A stretch of 64,000 bases of DNA from JAWWPG01 sp963820035 (GCA_963820035.1 CAWFYK010000001.1:372001-436000), one strand, 5' to 3'; positions 9,755-18,084 are shown, counted from the first letter of the stretch. The notes: a model not told the origin generated them from the sequence alone. Translations and numbers: made by a program.

Positions 9755-9841
9755 TGTCCACCTTCCCGTCGTCGCGGGCGGCTGGTGCTGCCCAAGCGTC
9801 GAACGCGCAAGCCTACGAGGCCGGCGGGTCCGATCGGCACC

Positions 9842-10234
9842 TCAGACGTCGTACTCGATCGGCCTCAGGGCCAGCGCCACGAAGAGAAACGGGACGAGCA
9901 GCCAGAGCTGCGCCACGCTGTAGTAGCGGAGGTCCCTGTCCGGCAGATGCGCCTGGTACTCGCGGGCGAGGCGGGCCGGGTCTCGCAGCGCGGCTGCCCA
10001 GCAGGCCAGCACGACGTAGTTGACGCCGATCCCGATGACAGCCGCGCCGACGACCCAGCCCGCCAGGCCCAGATGGAGGATGAAGAGCGCTCCGATCCAA
10101 AGACACACGAGGGGTGTGACGGTGAACTCCGCCCACACCAGCCAGCGCCGAAGCCGGCTGCCGCTCCGGCCGTAGATGTCGATCACGGCCAGCCGTCGTA
10201 CTCGGAACCTCTTCAGGTCAACCAACCACGGCAT
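9842..10234 (-). CDS. Small integral membrane protein, unknown function
   Basis: Frame of 130 aa from ATG 10234 (up to 145 aa from 10279; MPWLVDLKRF looks like the natural start). Three hydrophobic segments are visible: WAEFTVTPLVCLWIGALFI, LAGWVVGAAVIGIGVNYVVL and YYSVAQLWLLVPFLFVALAL. A basic N-terminus and a charged loop (RDPARLAREYQAHLPDRDLR) separate them. No family recognised. It lies just downstream of the tyrosine phosphatase gene on the same strand. Confidence 0.55.
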   Translation of the reverse strand: MPWLVDLKRFRVRRLAVIDIYGRSGSRLRRWLVWAEFTVTPLVCLWIGALFILHLGLAGWVVGAAVIGIGVNYVVLACWAAALRDPARLAREYQAHLPDRDLRYYSVAQLWLLVPFLFVALALRPIEYDV

Positions 10235-10288
10235 CGAGCCAGTCTCGACCCCGGATAGGCGACGCGGCGGGAGGCGCACCTGGTTGGC

Positions 10289-11083
10289 TCACTCCGGCCA
10301 GACCTCCCGGGTCAGCCGATGCCTGAGCCGGACGTGCTCACGGTCGGTGAGTCCGTGGTGACGGAGGTAGGCGAGGGCACCGCCCTGGTCGGCCAGATAG
10401 GTGACGACCCCCCGCATGGTCTCGGGAGAGGAGTGCTGAAGGGAGGCGAGTCGGTCACGGGCCCTGGCATCGCTCAGGTCCGCCAGCTCCTTGGCGAAGT
10501 ACGACGCGAGCCTCGCCTCGGTCGTGGCGTAGTCAGCGATCACCTGCTCGTCGGGGGTGCCGAGCGCGAGCAGGATGACGGCGACCAGCAACCCTGTCCG
10601 GTCCTTGCCGGCGGCGCAGTGCACCAGAACCGCACCCGGGCAGGCGTCAGCGATCGCACCGACCCCGATGGCGATGGTGCGCCCGTTCCGGTCGAGGCTC
10701 CCGCGGTAGAGGTCGAGCAAGGACCGCTCGACGCCGGGGTCACGGCGCTGCTCCTGCCAGGGGTCGATGAACGGCGCCGACACATAGCGGACGTGGTCGC
10801 GGAGCAGGTTGGGCTGGCTGTCCAGCTCGGCCTCCGACCGGAGGTCGACCACCGTCGAGATGTCCGTCCGGCGCAGGGCGGCCAGGACGGGCTCGAGGTC
10901 TCCCTGCGGGTTGTCGGAGCGGAACAGCCGGTTGGCGCGGATCGGTCCGGCCGTGGTCGGCATACCCTCCAACGAGCGAGCGTTGAGGAAGCCCGGCCAG
11001 TCGCTGTGCCGTGCTGAAATGACGATGACTCCTATTCCTTCGGGGGTTCGTGGCCGTCGGGTCCGTTCGGGGCGAATGGCCAT
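10289..11083 (-). CDS. Protein-tyrosine phosphatase, bacterial PtpB-like
   Basis: The phosphate-binding loop HCAAGKDRTG (CX5R) and the flanking family pattern identify a tyrosine/serine protein phosphatase of the MptpB-like class: FLNARSLEGMPTT and RLFRSDNP near the start, VVDLRSEAEL, then the loop, and YLRHHGLTD near the end. The start is uncertain. The homologous domain begins near 11005; an AGGAG lies just before it, but the codons at the right spacing are ATC, GTC and ATT, none a common start. ATG 11083 is the nearest conventional start and would overlap the upstream gene by 52 bases. Confidence 0.78.
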   Translation of the reverse strand: MAIRPERTRRPRTPEGIGVIVISARHSDWPGFLNARSLEGMPTTAGPIRANRLFRSDNPQGDLEPVLAALRRTDISTVVDLRSEAELDSQPNLLRDHVRYVSAPFIDPWQEQRRDPGVERSLLDLYRGSLDRNGRTIAIGVGAIADACPGAVLVHCAAGKDRTGLLVAVILLALGTPDEQVIADYATTEARLASYFAKELADLSDARARDRLASLQHSSPETMRGVVTYLADQGGALAYLRHHGLTDREHVRLRHRLTREVWPE

Positions 11084-11424
11084 TCGTCGAAGCTCGAGCA
11101 TCGGCTGTCCTCGGCGAAGCGCAGCGCCCACAGGTCGAGCCAGGCGCCGCTGACGGGGGCGGCGTACTCGACGAGAGCCAGGACGACCGCCGTCGACCCG
11201 TCAACGGCAACGACGTCGCTCGTCACGGTGAACTGCTCGTCCGAGTCATTTCGCTCGGCGTCCCAGAACTCCGCGATTGCCGCGAGACCGACGATGGGGT
11301 CCGACCACAGGGAGACGAGGTAGGACGCGTCGGCCACGAACAACTCGGCGAGCCGGTCCGTCCCGGGCGTACGCCAGAGCCGCTGATAGGCCGCCACCCA
11401 GGTTTCGACGGCGCCGCGATGCAT
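11032..11424 (-). CDS. SnoaL/NTF2-like protein
   Basis: Protein of 130 aa starting MHRGAVETWVAAYQRLWRTP, with the NTF2-like cone fold pattern: an N-terminal helix, ADASYLVSLWSDPIVGLAAI, FWDAERNDSDEQFTV and strand SGAWLDLWALRF. These domains act as small enzymes or binding scaffolds; no specific role can be assigned. Transcribed toward and slightly overlapping the tyrosine phosphatase gene, so probably cotranscribed with it. Confidence 0.7.
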   Translation of the reverse strand: MHRGAVETWVAAYQRLWRTPGTDRLAELFVADASYLVSLWSDPIVGLAAIAEFWDAERNDSDEQFTVTSDVVAVDGSTAVVLALVEYAAPVSGAWLDLWALRFAEDSRCSSFDEWPFAPNGPDGHEPPKE

Positions 11425-11522
11425 GCGCCCTATTGTGCTCCGCGCCCGCGCCACCCTTCGGGGCGAGCCGGCCAGGCACACTCCATCGGGTACGGCATCG
11501 GGTACGGCGGCGACCGCGACGG

Positions 11523-12512
11523 CTAGCCCTGCCGGCGGCGGAGCTCCTCGTTGATCGCGGGGACCACCTCGTGCAGGTCGCCGATCACCGCGTAGTGCGC
11601 CTTCGTCACCATCGGCGCGTCCGGGTCGGTGTTGATCGCGAGAATCGTCTTGGCCGTCTGGCAGCCCGCCCAGTGCTGGATCGCACCACTGATGCCGCAC
11701 GCGATGTAGATGTCGGGGGCGATCCGGCTGCCTGTCTGGCCGACCTGCTCGTGGTGCGGGCGCCAGCCGAGGCTGGTCACGACGCGGGAGACGCCCAGTG
11801 TGCCGCCGAGCAGCTCGGTCAGCTCGAGCAGGTCGTCGAACCCGCCGGCACTGCCGGCTCCCCGCCCGCCACCGACCACGACACGAGCGTTGGTGAGCGC
11901 GGCGGTGTCGTCCTTCTCGGCCGCCTCGATGCTCGTCACCCGGGCCACCAGGTCGGCGTCATCGAGGGTAGGCACGAAGGTCGCCAGGTCCGGCGTGGTC
12001 GGCTGCTCGGCGGGGCGGGCGGTCGTGGAGTGACCGGCGACGGTCAGCACGGCCGGTCGTCCGCCGAGCCGCATCTCCTCGAGCACGGACCCGCCCATCA
12101 CCTGACGTGACACGGTGAGCGGCTCGACTTCGTCGACCTCGACCACGTTCGCCGCCATCACTGCGTCGAGGCGCACGGCGACGTGGGCCATGATCTCGCT
12201 TCCCCGCGGGGTCCCCGCGGCCATCACCAGATCCGCCGACGTACGGCGGGCCGTGTCCACGATCGCCGCCGCCCAGGCTGCGGCGGCGTAAGCCGTGAGC
12301 CGCTCGTCCTCCCCGTGGTGCACCGTCGACACGCCCGCCTCACCCAGCTGGGTCAACAGGAGCGACTGCACCTCCGGTGCCAACGGGCCGACGACGACGG
12401 CCTCGACGTCGGCCGACCCGGTGCGGGCGGCCAGGTCACGGGCGAAGGTCACCGTCTCGAGCGACGTCTCGGTGGCGCCTTGTTCGTCGGTCTCGACCAG
12501 GACCAGACTCAT
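11523..12512 (-). CDS. etfA: Electron transfer flavoprotein, alpha subunit
   Basis: ETF alpha subunit (329 aa) that binds FAD and passes electrons from flavoprotein dehydrogenases toward the quinone pool. The C-terminal FAD domain shows the family pattern VVVGGGRGAGS, GWRPHHEQVGQTG, APDIYIACGISGAIQH and ILAINTDPDAPM. ATG at 12512 overlaps the etfB stop as ATGA. The genes follow a dimethylglycine-dehydrogenase-like gene on the same strand, so this ETF is probably dedicated to that enzyme rather than to fatty-acid oxidation. Confidence 0.93.
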   Translation of the reverse strand: MSLVLVETDEQGATETSLETVTFARDLAARTGSADVEAVVVGPLAPEVQSLLLTQLGEAGVSTVHHGEDERLTAYAAAAWAAAIVDTARRTSADLVMAAGTPRGSEIMAHVAVRLDAVMAANVVEVDEVEPLTVSRQVMGGSVLEEMRLGGRPAVLTVAGHSTTARPAEQPTTPDLATFVPTLDDADLVARVTSIEAAEKDDTAALTNARVVVGGGRGAGSAGGFDDLLELTELLGGTLGVSRVVTSLGWRPHHEQVGQTGSRIAPDIYIACGISGAIQHWAGCQTAKTILAINTDPDAPMVTKAHYAVIGDLHEVVPAINEELRRRQG

Positions 12513-13282
12513 GATGGCACCACCCCGATCTGGACCAGCAGGTCGACGACCGCGGGAGCCGCGGCCGCCCCTTCTCCGAGGATCTTCACGTCGCTGGGCT
12601 GCGCCGGCGGAAGCTTCAACCGGACCCGAGCCGGCCCGACCGGATCGACCGTCGCGGCGACGGTCTCGACGGGCGTGCGCTTCGCCTTCATCCGGCCGGG
12701 GATGGACGGATAGCGCGGGTCGATCCCGCCTTCCTGGATGGCGACGACGGCCGGCAGCGGCAGGACGTAGACCTCGGTGCCGTCGGGGCCGTCACCTCGT
12801 GCCGTCACGCTCTCGTCGGTGACCTCGACGCTCGCGATGCCGGTGAGCACCGGCCTCCCGAGCGCGTAGGCGAGCCGCACCCCGACCTGGAAGTCGCCGG
12901 TGTCGGCAGCGTCGTTCCCGACCAGGATCAGGTCGAACCTGTTGCCCGCCGACGACTGGGCCTCGACGTAGTCGGCGATCGCGCGGGCGACGTCCGCGGG
13001 TCCGAAGCCGCTCGTCTCCGCCTCGATAAGCACGGCCCCGGTGCATCCGACCGCGATGGCGTCGCGGATCTGCTCGACGGAGTCCGCGGATCCGACCGTC
13101 AGCACGGTGGCCTCGCCGTCCGTTGCCTTCGCTACCTGGATGGCGGTCTCGACGGCGCACTCCTCGTGGGCGCTGACCGTGTAGCCGACGTGGCGGGCGT
13201 CCACGGACATGGCATCCGGGGCCAGCAGGATCTGGCCCGAGGTCTCCGGCACGCGCTTGATACACACCAGTACGTTCGTCAC
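12509..13282 (-). CDS. etfB: Electron transfer flavoprotein, beta subunit
   Basis: ETF beta subunit, 257 aa, starting MTNVLVCIKRVPETSG as is standard for the family. The adenine-nucleotide-fold pattern is present (EECAVETAIQVAK, DLILVGNDAADTGDFQVG, RYPSIPGRMKAKRTPVE). Starts 4 bases after the upstream dehydrogenase stop and overlaps etfA by 4 bases, so three genes form one transcription unit. Confidence 0.93.
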   Translation of the reverse strand: MTNVLVCIKRVPETSGQILLAPDAMSVDARHVGYTVSAHEECAVETAIQVAKATDGEATVLTVGSADSVEQIRDAIAVGCTGAVLIEAETSGFGPADVARAIADYVEAQSSAGNRFDLILVGNDAADTGDFQVGVRLAYALGRPVLTGIASVEVTDESVTARGDGPDGTEVYVLPLPAVVAIQEGGIDPRYPSIPGRMKAKRTPVETVAATVDPVGPARVRLKLPPAQPSDVKILGEGAAAAPAVVDLLVQIGVVPS

Positions 13283-13286
13283 GGCG

Positions 13287-15803
13287 CTACCCCCGGATCC
13301 GGTCGTTCGCGGGGTCGAACAGCGGAGTTGCGTCGGCCGCGGCGACGGTCACGGGGTAGAGCTCCTCCATATAGCTGACGGACAGGGCCGTTCCGACGAC
13401 TGCCTCACTCGGCGGCAGGTAGGCCATCAGCACATGCTTGCCGAGCGAGGGCGCAGAGCCCGCCGAGGTCACGTAGGCGCGATGCCCGTGCCCGTCAACC
13501 AACGGCCGCCCGTCGCGCGTCACGATCGGCTCCCCGCCGAGCATGTAGCGCTTGGTGCCGTCCGCCGAGGTGTGGTCATCGACCGTCAGCGAGCAGAGCA
13601 CCGCCTGCGGCTCCTCGGAGCGCTGCTTGAGGTAGGCCTCCCGGCCGATGAAGTCCGCATCCTTGACCCTCGGCCGCATCATGCCGGCCTCGACGATGGT
13701 GCGCTCGGTGTCGAGCTCGGCGCCGTGCGCGCGATAGCCCTTCTCGATGCGGCCCGTCGTTCCGTAGACGCCGATCCCCACCGGCACCAGCCCGTGCGGC
13801 CCGCCCGCCTCACGCACCAGGTCCCACAGTCGGGCGCCTTGTTCCATGGACGTGTAGAGCTCCCAGCCGAGCTCGCCGACATACGAGATGCGGGAGGCGA
13901 GCACGGACAGCGATCCGACCTCGATGTCACGGCAGCTGCCGAACCTGAAGGCGTCGTGGCTGATGTCGCTGTCCGTGAGCGTTCCGAGGATGTCACGTGC
14001 GCGAGGTCCCCAGAGGCCGATCGTCGTGTACGACGAGGTCTGGTCGACGACGTAGGCCGACCCGTCCGCCGGCATCCGGTCGGCGAACCACTTCCGGTCG
14101 ATGTTTCCGGTGGCGCCGCCTGTGACGACTCGGAAGTGGTGGTGCCCCAGCCGCATGATGGTGAGGTCGGAGCGGAACCCGCCGCGCTCGTCGAGGACCG
14201 GCGTGTAGACGACGCGGCCCGGAGCCACGTTCATCTGGCCGACCGCGATCCGCTGCACCGCGTCGAGTGCCCCGGGGCCGAGGATGTCGAAGAGCGCGAA
14301 CGCCGTGAGGTCCACGAGGCCGGCCCGCTCCCGCATCGCAAGATGCTCGGCGTTGATGATCGGCGACCACCAGCGCGCATCCCACTCCGCCTCGCGCGGC
14401 ATCACGGCGTCGCCGTAGTCGCCGAGCAGCGGCTCGTTGGACTCATACCAGAACGGTCGCTCCCAGCCCGCCGTCTCGAAGAAGACCGCGCCGAGCTCCC
14501 GCTCGCTGGCGTTCATCGGCGAGAGCCGGACGTCGCGGTCGCTCGACCACTGCTCCGACGGGTGGACGATGCCGTAGGTCTTGTTGAAGGCCTCGGACGT
14601 GCGTGCCTTGACGTGGGCCCGGGTGCGTTGGCTGGGATAGAACCGGGCGATGTCGGACTGGTGCGCGTCGTACTCCGGGTTGCCGTCGGTCATCCACTCG
14701 GCGACGAGCCGGCCGACCCCCGGGCCTTCTTTGACCCAGACGGCGGCGGCCGACCAGAGCCCCTTCACCTCCGGCGTCTCGCCGAGAATGGGGTAGCTGT
14801 CCGGCGTGAGGGACAGCAGGCCATTGATCGCATAGCGGATCTCGACCTCCGGGTTGCCGAGCACGTCCGGCATCAGCTCGAGCGCCTGCTCGAGCTGGAG
14901 GTCGAAGTCGTCGGCTGTGAACGGCATCTCCGTCGGCGACAGCTTCGCCTGCTCGATCGAGGGGATGTCTTCGGGGTTGTGCAGGATGGGGCGGTGGGCG
15001 TAGGAGCCTACCTCCAGGTCGCCGCCGTGCTGGCGCTCGTAGCAGAACGTGTCCATGTCGCGGATGATCGGGAAGCTGATCTCACCGACCGTGTCGGCCA
15101 GCTGCGGCACCGGCCCAACGCTGATCATCTGGTGGACGGCCGGCGTCAAAGGGATCGCCGCTCCGGCCATCCTGGCGATCCTGGGACTCCACACCCCGCA
15201 CGCGATCACGACGGTCTCGGCCTCGATCTCTCCGCCCGTCGTCGCGACCCGGCGGATCCGGCCGTCCTCGACGTCCAGACCGGTGACCTCGACCGTCGAG
15301 ACGACGTGCAAGGCCCCGAGCTCCTGGGCCCTCTCCCGCATGATGGTGCCGGCGCGGAGCGAGTCGACGACCCCGACGGTCGGCGTCCAGAAGGCGCCCA
15401 CGATGACCGACGGGTCAAGGAAGGGGACCAACTCCCTGACCTGTTCGGCGGTGACGAGTGCGGAGTCGATGCCCCACGACTTCGCAGACGACATCCGACG
15501 GCGCAGCTCCTGCATGCGCTCCTCGGTCCGGGCCACCTCGAAGCCGCCCGACTGGGTGAAGACACCGAGCTCCTGGTACTGGCGCACGCTGTCAGCCGTC
15601 AGGTCGGTCATCTCTCGCGAGTGGTCGACCGGGAAGATGAAGTTGGACGCGTGACCGGTCGAGCCACCGGGGTTGGGAAGTGGTCCCTTGTCGATCTGCA
15701 CGATGTCGCGCCACCCGAGCCGGGCCAGATGGTAGACCAGACTGTTACCGACGATGCCGGCCCCGATGACCACCACTCGGGCGCTGGCCGGAACTTCCGC
15801 CAT
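13287..15803 (-). CDS. Dimethylglycine/sarcosine dehydrogenase-like flavoprotein (DAO + GcvT)
   Basis: Protein of 838 aa: an FAD-binding DAO domain (VVVIGAGIVGNSLVYHLA at residues 10-27), the region linking it to a folate-binding GcvT-like domain, and a GcvT C-terminal domain. The segment STGHASNF (His about residue 51) matches the position of the covalently flavinylated histidine in dimethylglycine and sarcosine dehydrogenases. The family removes an N-methyl group, capturing it on tetrahydrofolate. With etfBA directly downstream, electrons likely go to ETF rather than oxygen. Exact substrate (dimethylglycine, sarcosine or another N-methyl amine) is inferred from the betaine genes nearby. Ribosome binding site GGAAGG precedes ATG 15803. 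Confidence 0.87.
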   Translation of the reverse strand: MAEVPASARVVVIGAGIVGNSLVYHLARLGWRDIVQIDKGPLPNPGGSTGHASNFIFPVDHSREMTDLTADSVRQYQELGVFTQSGGFEVARTEERMQELRRRMSSAKSWGIDSALVTAEQVRELVPFLDPSVIVGAFWTPTVGVVDSLRAGTIMRERAQELGALHVVSTVEVTGLDVEDGRIRRVATTGGEIEAETVVIACGVWSPRIARMAGAAIPLTPAVHQMISVGPVPQLADTVGEISFPIIRDMDTFCYERQHGGDLEVGSYAHRPILHNPEDIPSIEQAKLSPTEMPFTADDFDLQLEQALELMPDVLGNPEVEIRYAINGLLSLTPDSYPILGETPEVKGLWSAAAVWVKEGPGVGRLVAEWMTDGNPEYDAHQSDIARFYPSQRTRAHVKARTSEAFNKTYGIVHPSEQWSSDRDVRLSPMNASERELGAVFFETAGWERPFWYESNEPLLGDYGDAVMPREAEWDARWWSPIINAEHLAMRERAGLVDLTAFALFDILGPGALDAVQRIAVGQMNVAPGRVVYTPVLDERGGFRSDLTIMRLGHHHFRVVTGGATGNIDRKWFADRMPADGSAYVVDQTSSYTTIGLWGPRARDILGTLTDSDISHDAFRFGSCRDIEVGSLSVLASRISYVGELGWELYTSMEQGARLWDLVREAGGPHGLVPVGIGVYGTTGRIEKGYRAHGAELDTERTIVEAGMMRPRVKDADFIGREAYLKQRSEEPQAVLCSLTVDDHTSADGTKRYMLGGEPIVTRDGRPLVDGHGHRAYVTSAGSAPSLGKHVLMAYLPPSEAVVGTALSVSYMEELYPVTVAAADATPLFDPANDRIRG

Positions 15804-15834
15804 CAGCTGCCTTTCCTTCCGGAAGAGATACGTT

Positions 15835-15851
15835 GTTGCATCATAAGCAAC
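15835..15851. promoter_or_regulatory. Candidate operator GTTGC-N7-GCAAC overlapping a -10 box
   Basis: Perfect 5-bp dyad 32-48 bases upstream of the dimethylglycine-dehydrogenase-like gene. Read on the minus strand it contains TATGAT, a good -10 hexamer, so a bound repressor would block the promoter. No regulator gene adjoins it. Confidence 0.4.
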
Positions 15852-15857
15852 TCGGCC

Positions 15858-15889
15858 TCACGATACGAAACATCCTGTCAGAATCGTGA
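15858..15889. promoter_or_regulatory. Inverted repeat TCACGAT-N18-ATCGTGA
   Basis: Two perfect 7-bp arms in the 150-bp region between the divergent dehydrogenase operon and the CorA-like gene. Spacing of half-sites (about 25 bp centre to centre) suits two protein dimers or an activator site upstream of the minus-strand promoter. No poly-T follows, so a terminator is less likely. Confidence 0.35.
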
Positions 15890-15952
15890 CGCGCGGACGA
15901 GGCCGATGTCAAGATCGACAGGCCGCCCGGCGGCAGCGGGCACACTGGGGTG

Positions 15953-16963
15953 ATGGAGACCGAGCACGGCGCCGTCCGGAGTCGGCTCTGGCGTCACGGC
16001 GCACTCGAACAGGAGGACTTTCCGTTCGAGAAGATCTCGGACTACCTCGAGCAGGACGGCTGCCTCGTCTGGATCGACATCTGCGATCCGAATCCGAGCC
16101 TGCTGCAGGACCTCGCGAAGGAGCTCTTCCTCGACCCGCACGCGGTGGAGGACTCGCTCAGCCGGGTCGGTCGGGCCAAGGCCACCCGCTTCCCGACGCA
16201 CCTGTTCCTGACTGTCTACGCCACCATCCTCGGCTCGCCCGACGCCGAGAGCCGCAGCGCGCCCGACCTCAACGTGACACCGGTCTCCGCGTTCGTCCTG
16301 CGGCGCGCGATCGTCACCGTCCGGCACGGCAACGAGTTCGACATCGACGAGGTCGTGTCGCGCTGGGACGACAACTCCGACCTCCTGAAGTTCGGCGTCA
16401 GTGCGCTCGTCTACGGCCTGCTCGACATGGTCGTCGACGGGCATTTCGAGGCGGTGCAGGTGATCGACGACAGCATCGAGGACCTTGAGGACGACCTCTT
16501 CGACGATCTCGCCCTCAACCGGGAGTTGCAGCGTCGTACCTATCAGGTGCGCAAGGACCTGGTCCAGCTCCGCCGGGTGGTGCTGCCGATGCGGGAGGTG
16601 GTCAACTCGGTCCTCCGACACCGCCAGGATCTCGGTGTCCCCTCCGAGCTCGACGGGTGGTACGACGACTTGTACGACCACGTGCTTCGGGCCTCCGAGT
16701 GGACCGAGTCGCTGCGCGACATGATCAGCACCGTCTTCGAGACCAACCTGTCCCTCCAGGACGCCCGGCTCAACACCGTGATGAAGAAGCTCACCGGCTG
16801 GGCCGCGATCATCGCCGTCCCCACCGCAGTGACCGGGTACTTCGGCCAGAACGTGCCTTACCCGGGGTTCGCCTCCTACTGGGGATGGCTGTTCAGCTGC
16901 AGCGTCATCCTCGGCGGTGCGCTGTCGCTCTACATCGTCTTCCGTCGCAAGGGCTGGATCTAG
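15953..16963 (+). CDS. CorA-family divalent cation transporter-like protein
   Basis: Protein of 336 aa (GTG at 15950 would add one Met). The long acidic cytoplasmic domain is followed by two C-terminal transmembrane helices (WAAIIAVPTAVTGYFGQNV and SYWGWLFSCSVILGGALSLY), the CorA architecture. The usual pore signature GMN is GQN here. CorA-type channels move magnesium or, in the ZntB subgroup, other divalent ions; the altered motif leaves the ion uncertain. No neighbour suggests a pathway. Confidence 0.82.
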   Translation: METEHGAVRSRLWRHGALEQEDFPFEKISDYLEQDGCLVWIDICDPNPSLLQDLAKELFLDPHAVEDSLSRVGRAKATRFPTHLFLTVYATILGSPDAESRSAPDLNVTPVSAFVLRRAIVTVRHGNEFDIDEVVSRWDDNSDLLKFGVSALVYGLLDMVVDGHFEAVQVIDDSIEDLEDDLFDDLALNRELQRRTYQVRKDLVQLRRVVLPMREVVNSVLRHRQDLGVPSELDGWYDDLYDHVLRASEWTESLRDMISTVFETNLSLQDARLNTVMKKLTGWAAIIAVPTAVTGYFGQNVPYPGFASYWGWLFSCSVILGGALSLYIVFRRKGWI

Positions 16964-17006
16964 CCCTCCCGTCCTGCCGGCCCGCCCACGAACTCCCGGC
17001 CCCTCG

Positions 17007-17063
17007 GAATTGCGGGAAAGTGCAGGTTCTGCGGGCTTCGAAACCTGCATTCTCCCGCAATTC
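17007..17063. repeat. Long inverted repeat, 22-bp arms, 13-bp loop
   Basis: Arms 17007-17028 and 17042-17063 pair at 20 of 22 positions (GAATTGCGGGA and TGCAGGTT are perfectly complementary blocks). It lies 44 bases after the CorA stop and could be a terminator for that gene, but it lacks a T-run and is longer and more exact than needed. It may instead be a dispersed palindromic element. Confidence 0.7.
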
Positions 17064-17217
17064 GCGGGGAGGCGAGCTGGCGATCTCGGCTCCCGGAGGG
17101 AAACGGGGGGTCTGCCGTGGTCTGCTGGGAGTGCGTTACGGGCTGTACGCGTCGGGCTAGCCTGGGTGCGGGCCAGGCCTCGCACCGGGCCGTCAGACCA
17201 GCGCTGTGGGAGGAACC

Positions 17218-17706
17218 ATGTCGTACCCGGACCCGAAGTACTTCGGCGAGACCGGAGAGACCAGCTCGGTCTTCCGCCCGGTCGGGACCAGCCCGGACGT
17301 CACAAACCCCAACGGCGTCACGGTCGACTACCTGGCGACGGGAGCACTCACCGCTGGCGAGTTCGGCCTCTACCGCTGGAACATGAGCGCGGCGGCGAGC
17401 GGGCCCGGCCCGCACTTCCACAAGACCATCTCCGAGTCGTTCTTCGTGCTCTCCGGGACCGTCCGCCTCTACAACGGCGCGGAGTGGGTCGACGCGACTC
17501 CCGGCGATTTTCTGTTCGTGCCGGAGGGCGGGATCCACGGCTTCCGCAACGAGTCGGGGGAGCCGGCGTCGATGCTGCTGCTGTTCGCGCCAGGGGCGCC
17601 TCGTGAGGACTACTTCGAGACGCTGGCCGACGTAGCCCGGGGCAAGCAGCTCTCCGAGAAGGAATGGGCCGACTTCTACCTCCGCCACGACAACCACTGG
17701 CTGTAG
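17218..17706 (+). CDS. Cupin-domain protein
   Basis: Protein of 162 aa from ATG 17218, preceded by GGAGGA at a 3-base gap (a GTG at 17206 lies upstream of that site). The cupin barrel motifs are visible: motif 1 GPGPHFHKTISESFFVLSG and motif 2 PGDFLFVPEGGIHGFRN, with His, His, Glu and His metal ligands in place. Cupins range from dioxygenases to sugar isomerases; the reaction cannot be told. Confidence 0.8.
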   Translation: MSYPDPKYFGETGETSSVFRPVGTSPDVTNPNGVTVDYLATGALTAGEFGLYRWNMSAAASGPGPHFHKTISESFFVLSGTVRLYNGAEWVDATPGDFLFVPEGGIHGFRNESGEPASMLLLFAPGAPREDYFETLADVARGKQLSEKEWADFYLRHDNHWL

Positions 17707-17720
17707 ACCCCTGCCGAGCC

Positions 17721-17786
17721 GTCAGGTTCTTCCGGTCGAGCCGTCAGGTTCTTCCGGTCGAGCCGTCATGTTCTTCCGGTCGAGCC
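17721..17786 (+). repeat. 22-bp tandem repeat array 1 (3 units plus decayed end)
   Basis: Three contiguous copies of a 22-bp unit beginning GTCAGGTTCTT and ending TCGAGCC: 17721-17742, 17743-17764 and 17765-17786 (one substitution in the third). A degraded copy follows. No unique spacers lie between units. Confidence 0.85.
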
Positions 17787-17847
17787 TTGTTCTTTCATCC
17801 CGACCGTATGGCGTTCACTGGCCCGGGCGTCTTACTGACAACCTGAC

Positions 17848-17940
17848 GGTTCGGCGGTAAGAACTTGACGGCGGTAAGAACTTGACGGTTCGGCGGTAAG
17901 AACTTGACGGTTGGGCGGTAAGAACTTGACGGTTCGGCGG
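17848..17940 (-). repeat. 22-bp tandem repeat array 2, inverted relative to array 1
   Basis: Units at 17848-17869, 17870-17886 (17 bp, lacking GGTTC), 17887-17908 and 17909-17930, plus a partial unit to 17940. Unit core is GCGGTAAGAACTTGAC. The reverse complement matches the array 1 unit at about 17 of 22 positions, so the two arrays face each other across about 61 bp and could fold into alternative hairpins. The stretch 17707-18084 contains no gene I can support. Confidence 0.85.
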
Positions 17941-18084
17941 GGGAGTCGTCGCATCCGGGGCGATCTCGATGCCGTCGGCGGACTTCGCGCCGAGGCGCTG
18001 GCAGCTGGAGCAGGCGGTCCGCCACGGGGCCGTGGTCGTGACCCGTGCGCTCAACCGCGCCGCCGCCCCGCGCCTCCTGAGACG

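Noticed and set aside
13209..15953. Long plus-strand frame of 914 codons
   Set aside because: Antisense shadow of the dimethylglycine-dehydrogenase-like gene; the minus-strand translation has all family motifs.
17721..17940. CRISPR array
   Set aside because: The 22-bp units are contiguous with no unique spacers, half are inverted, and no cas gene is nearby.
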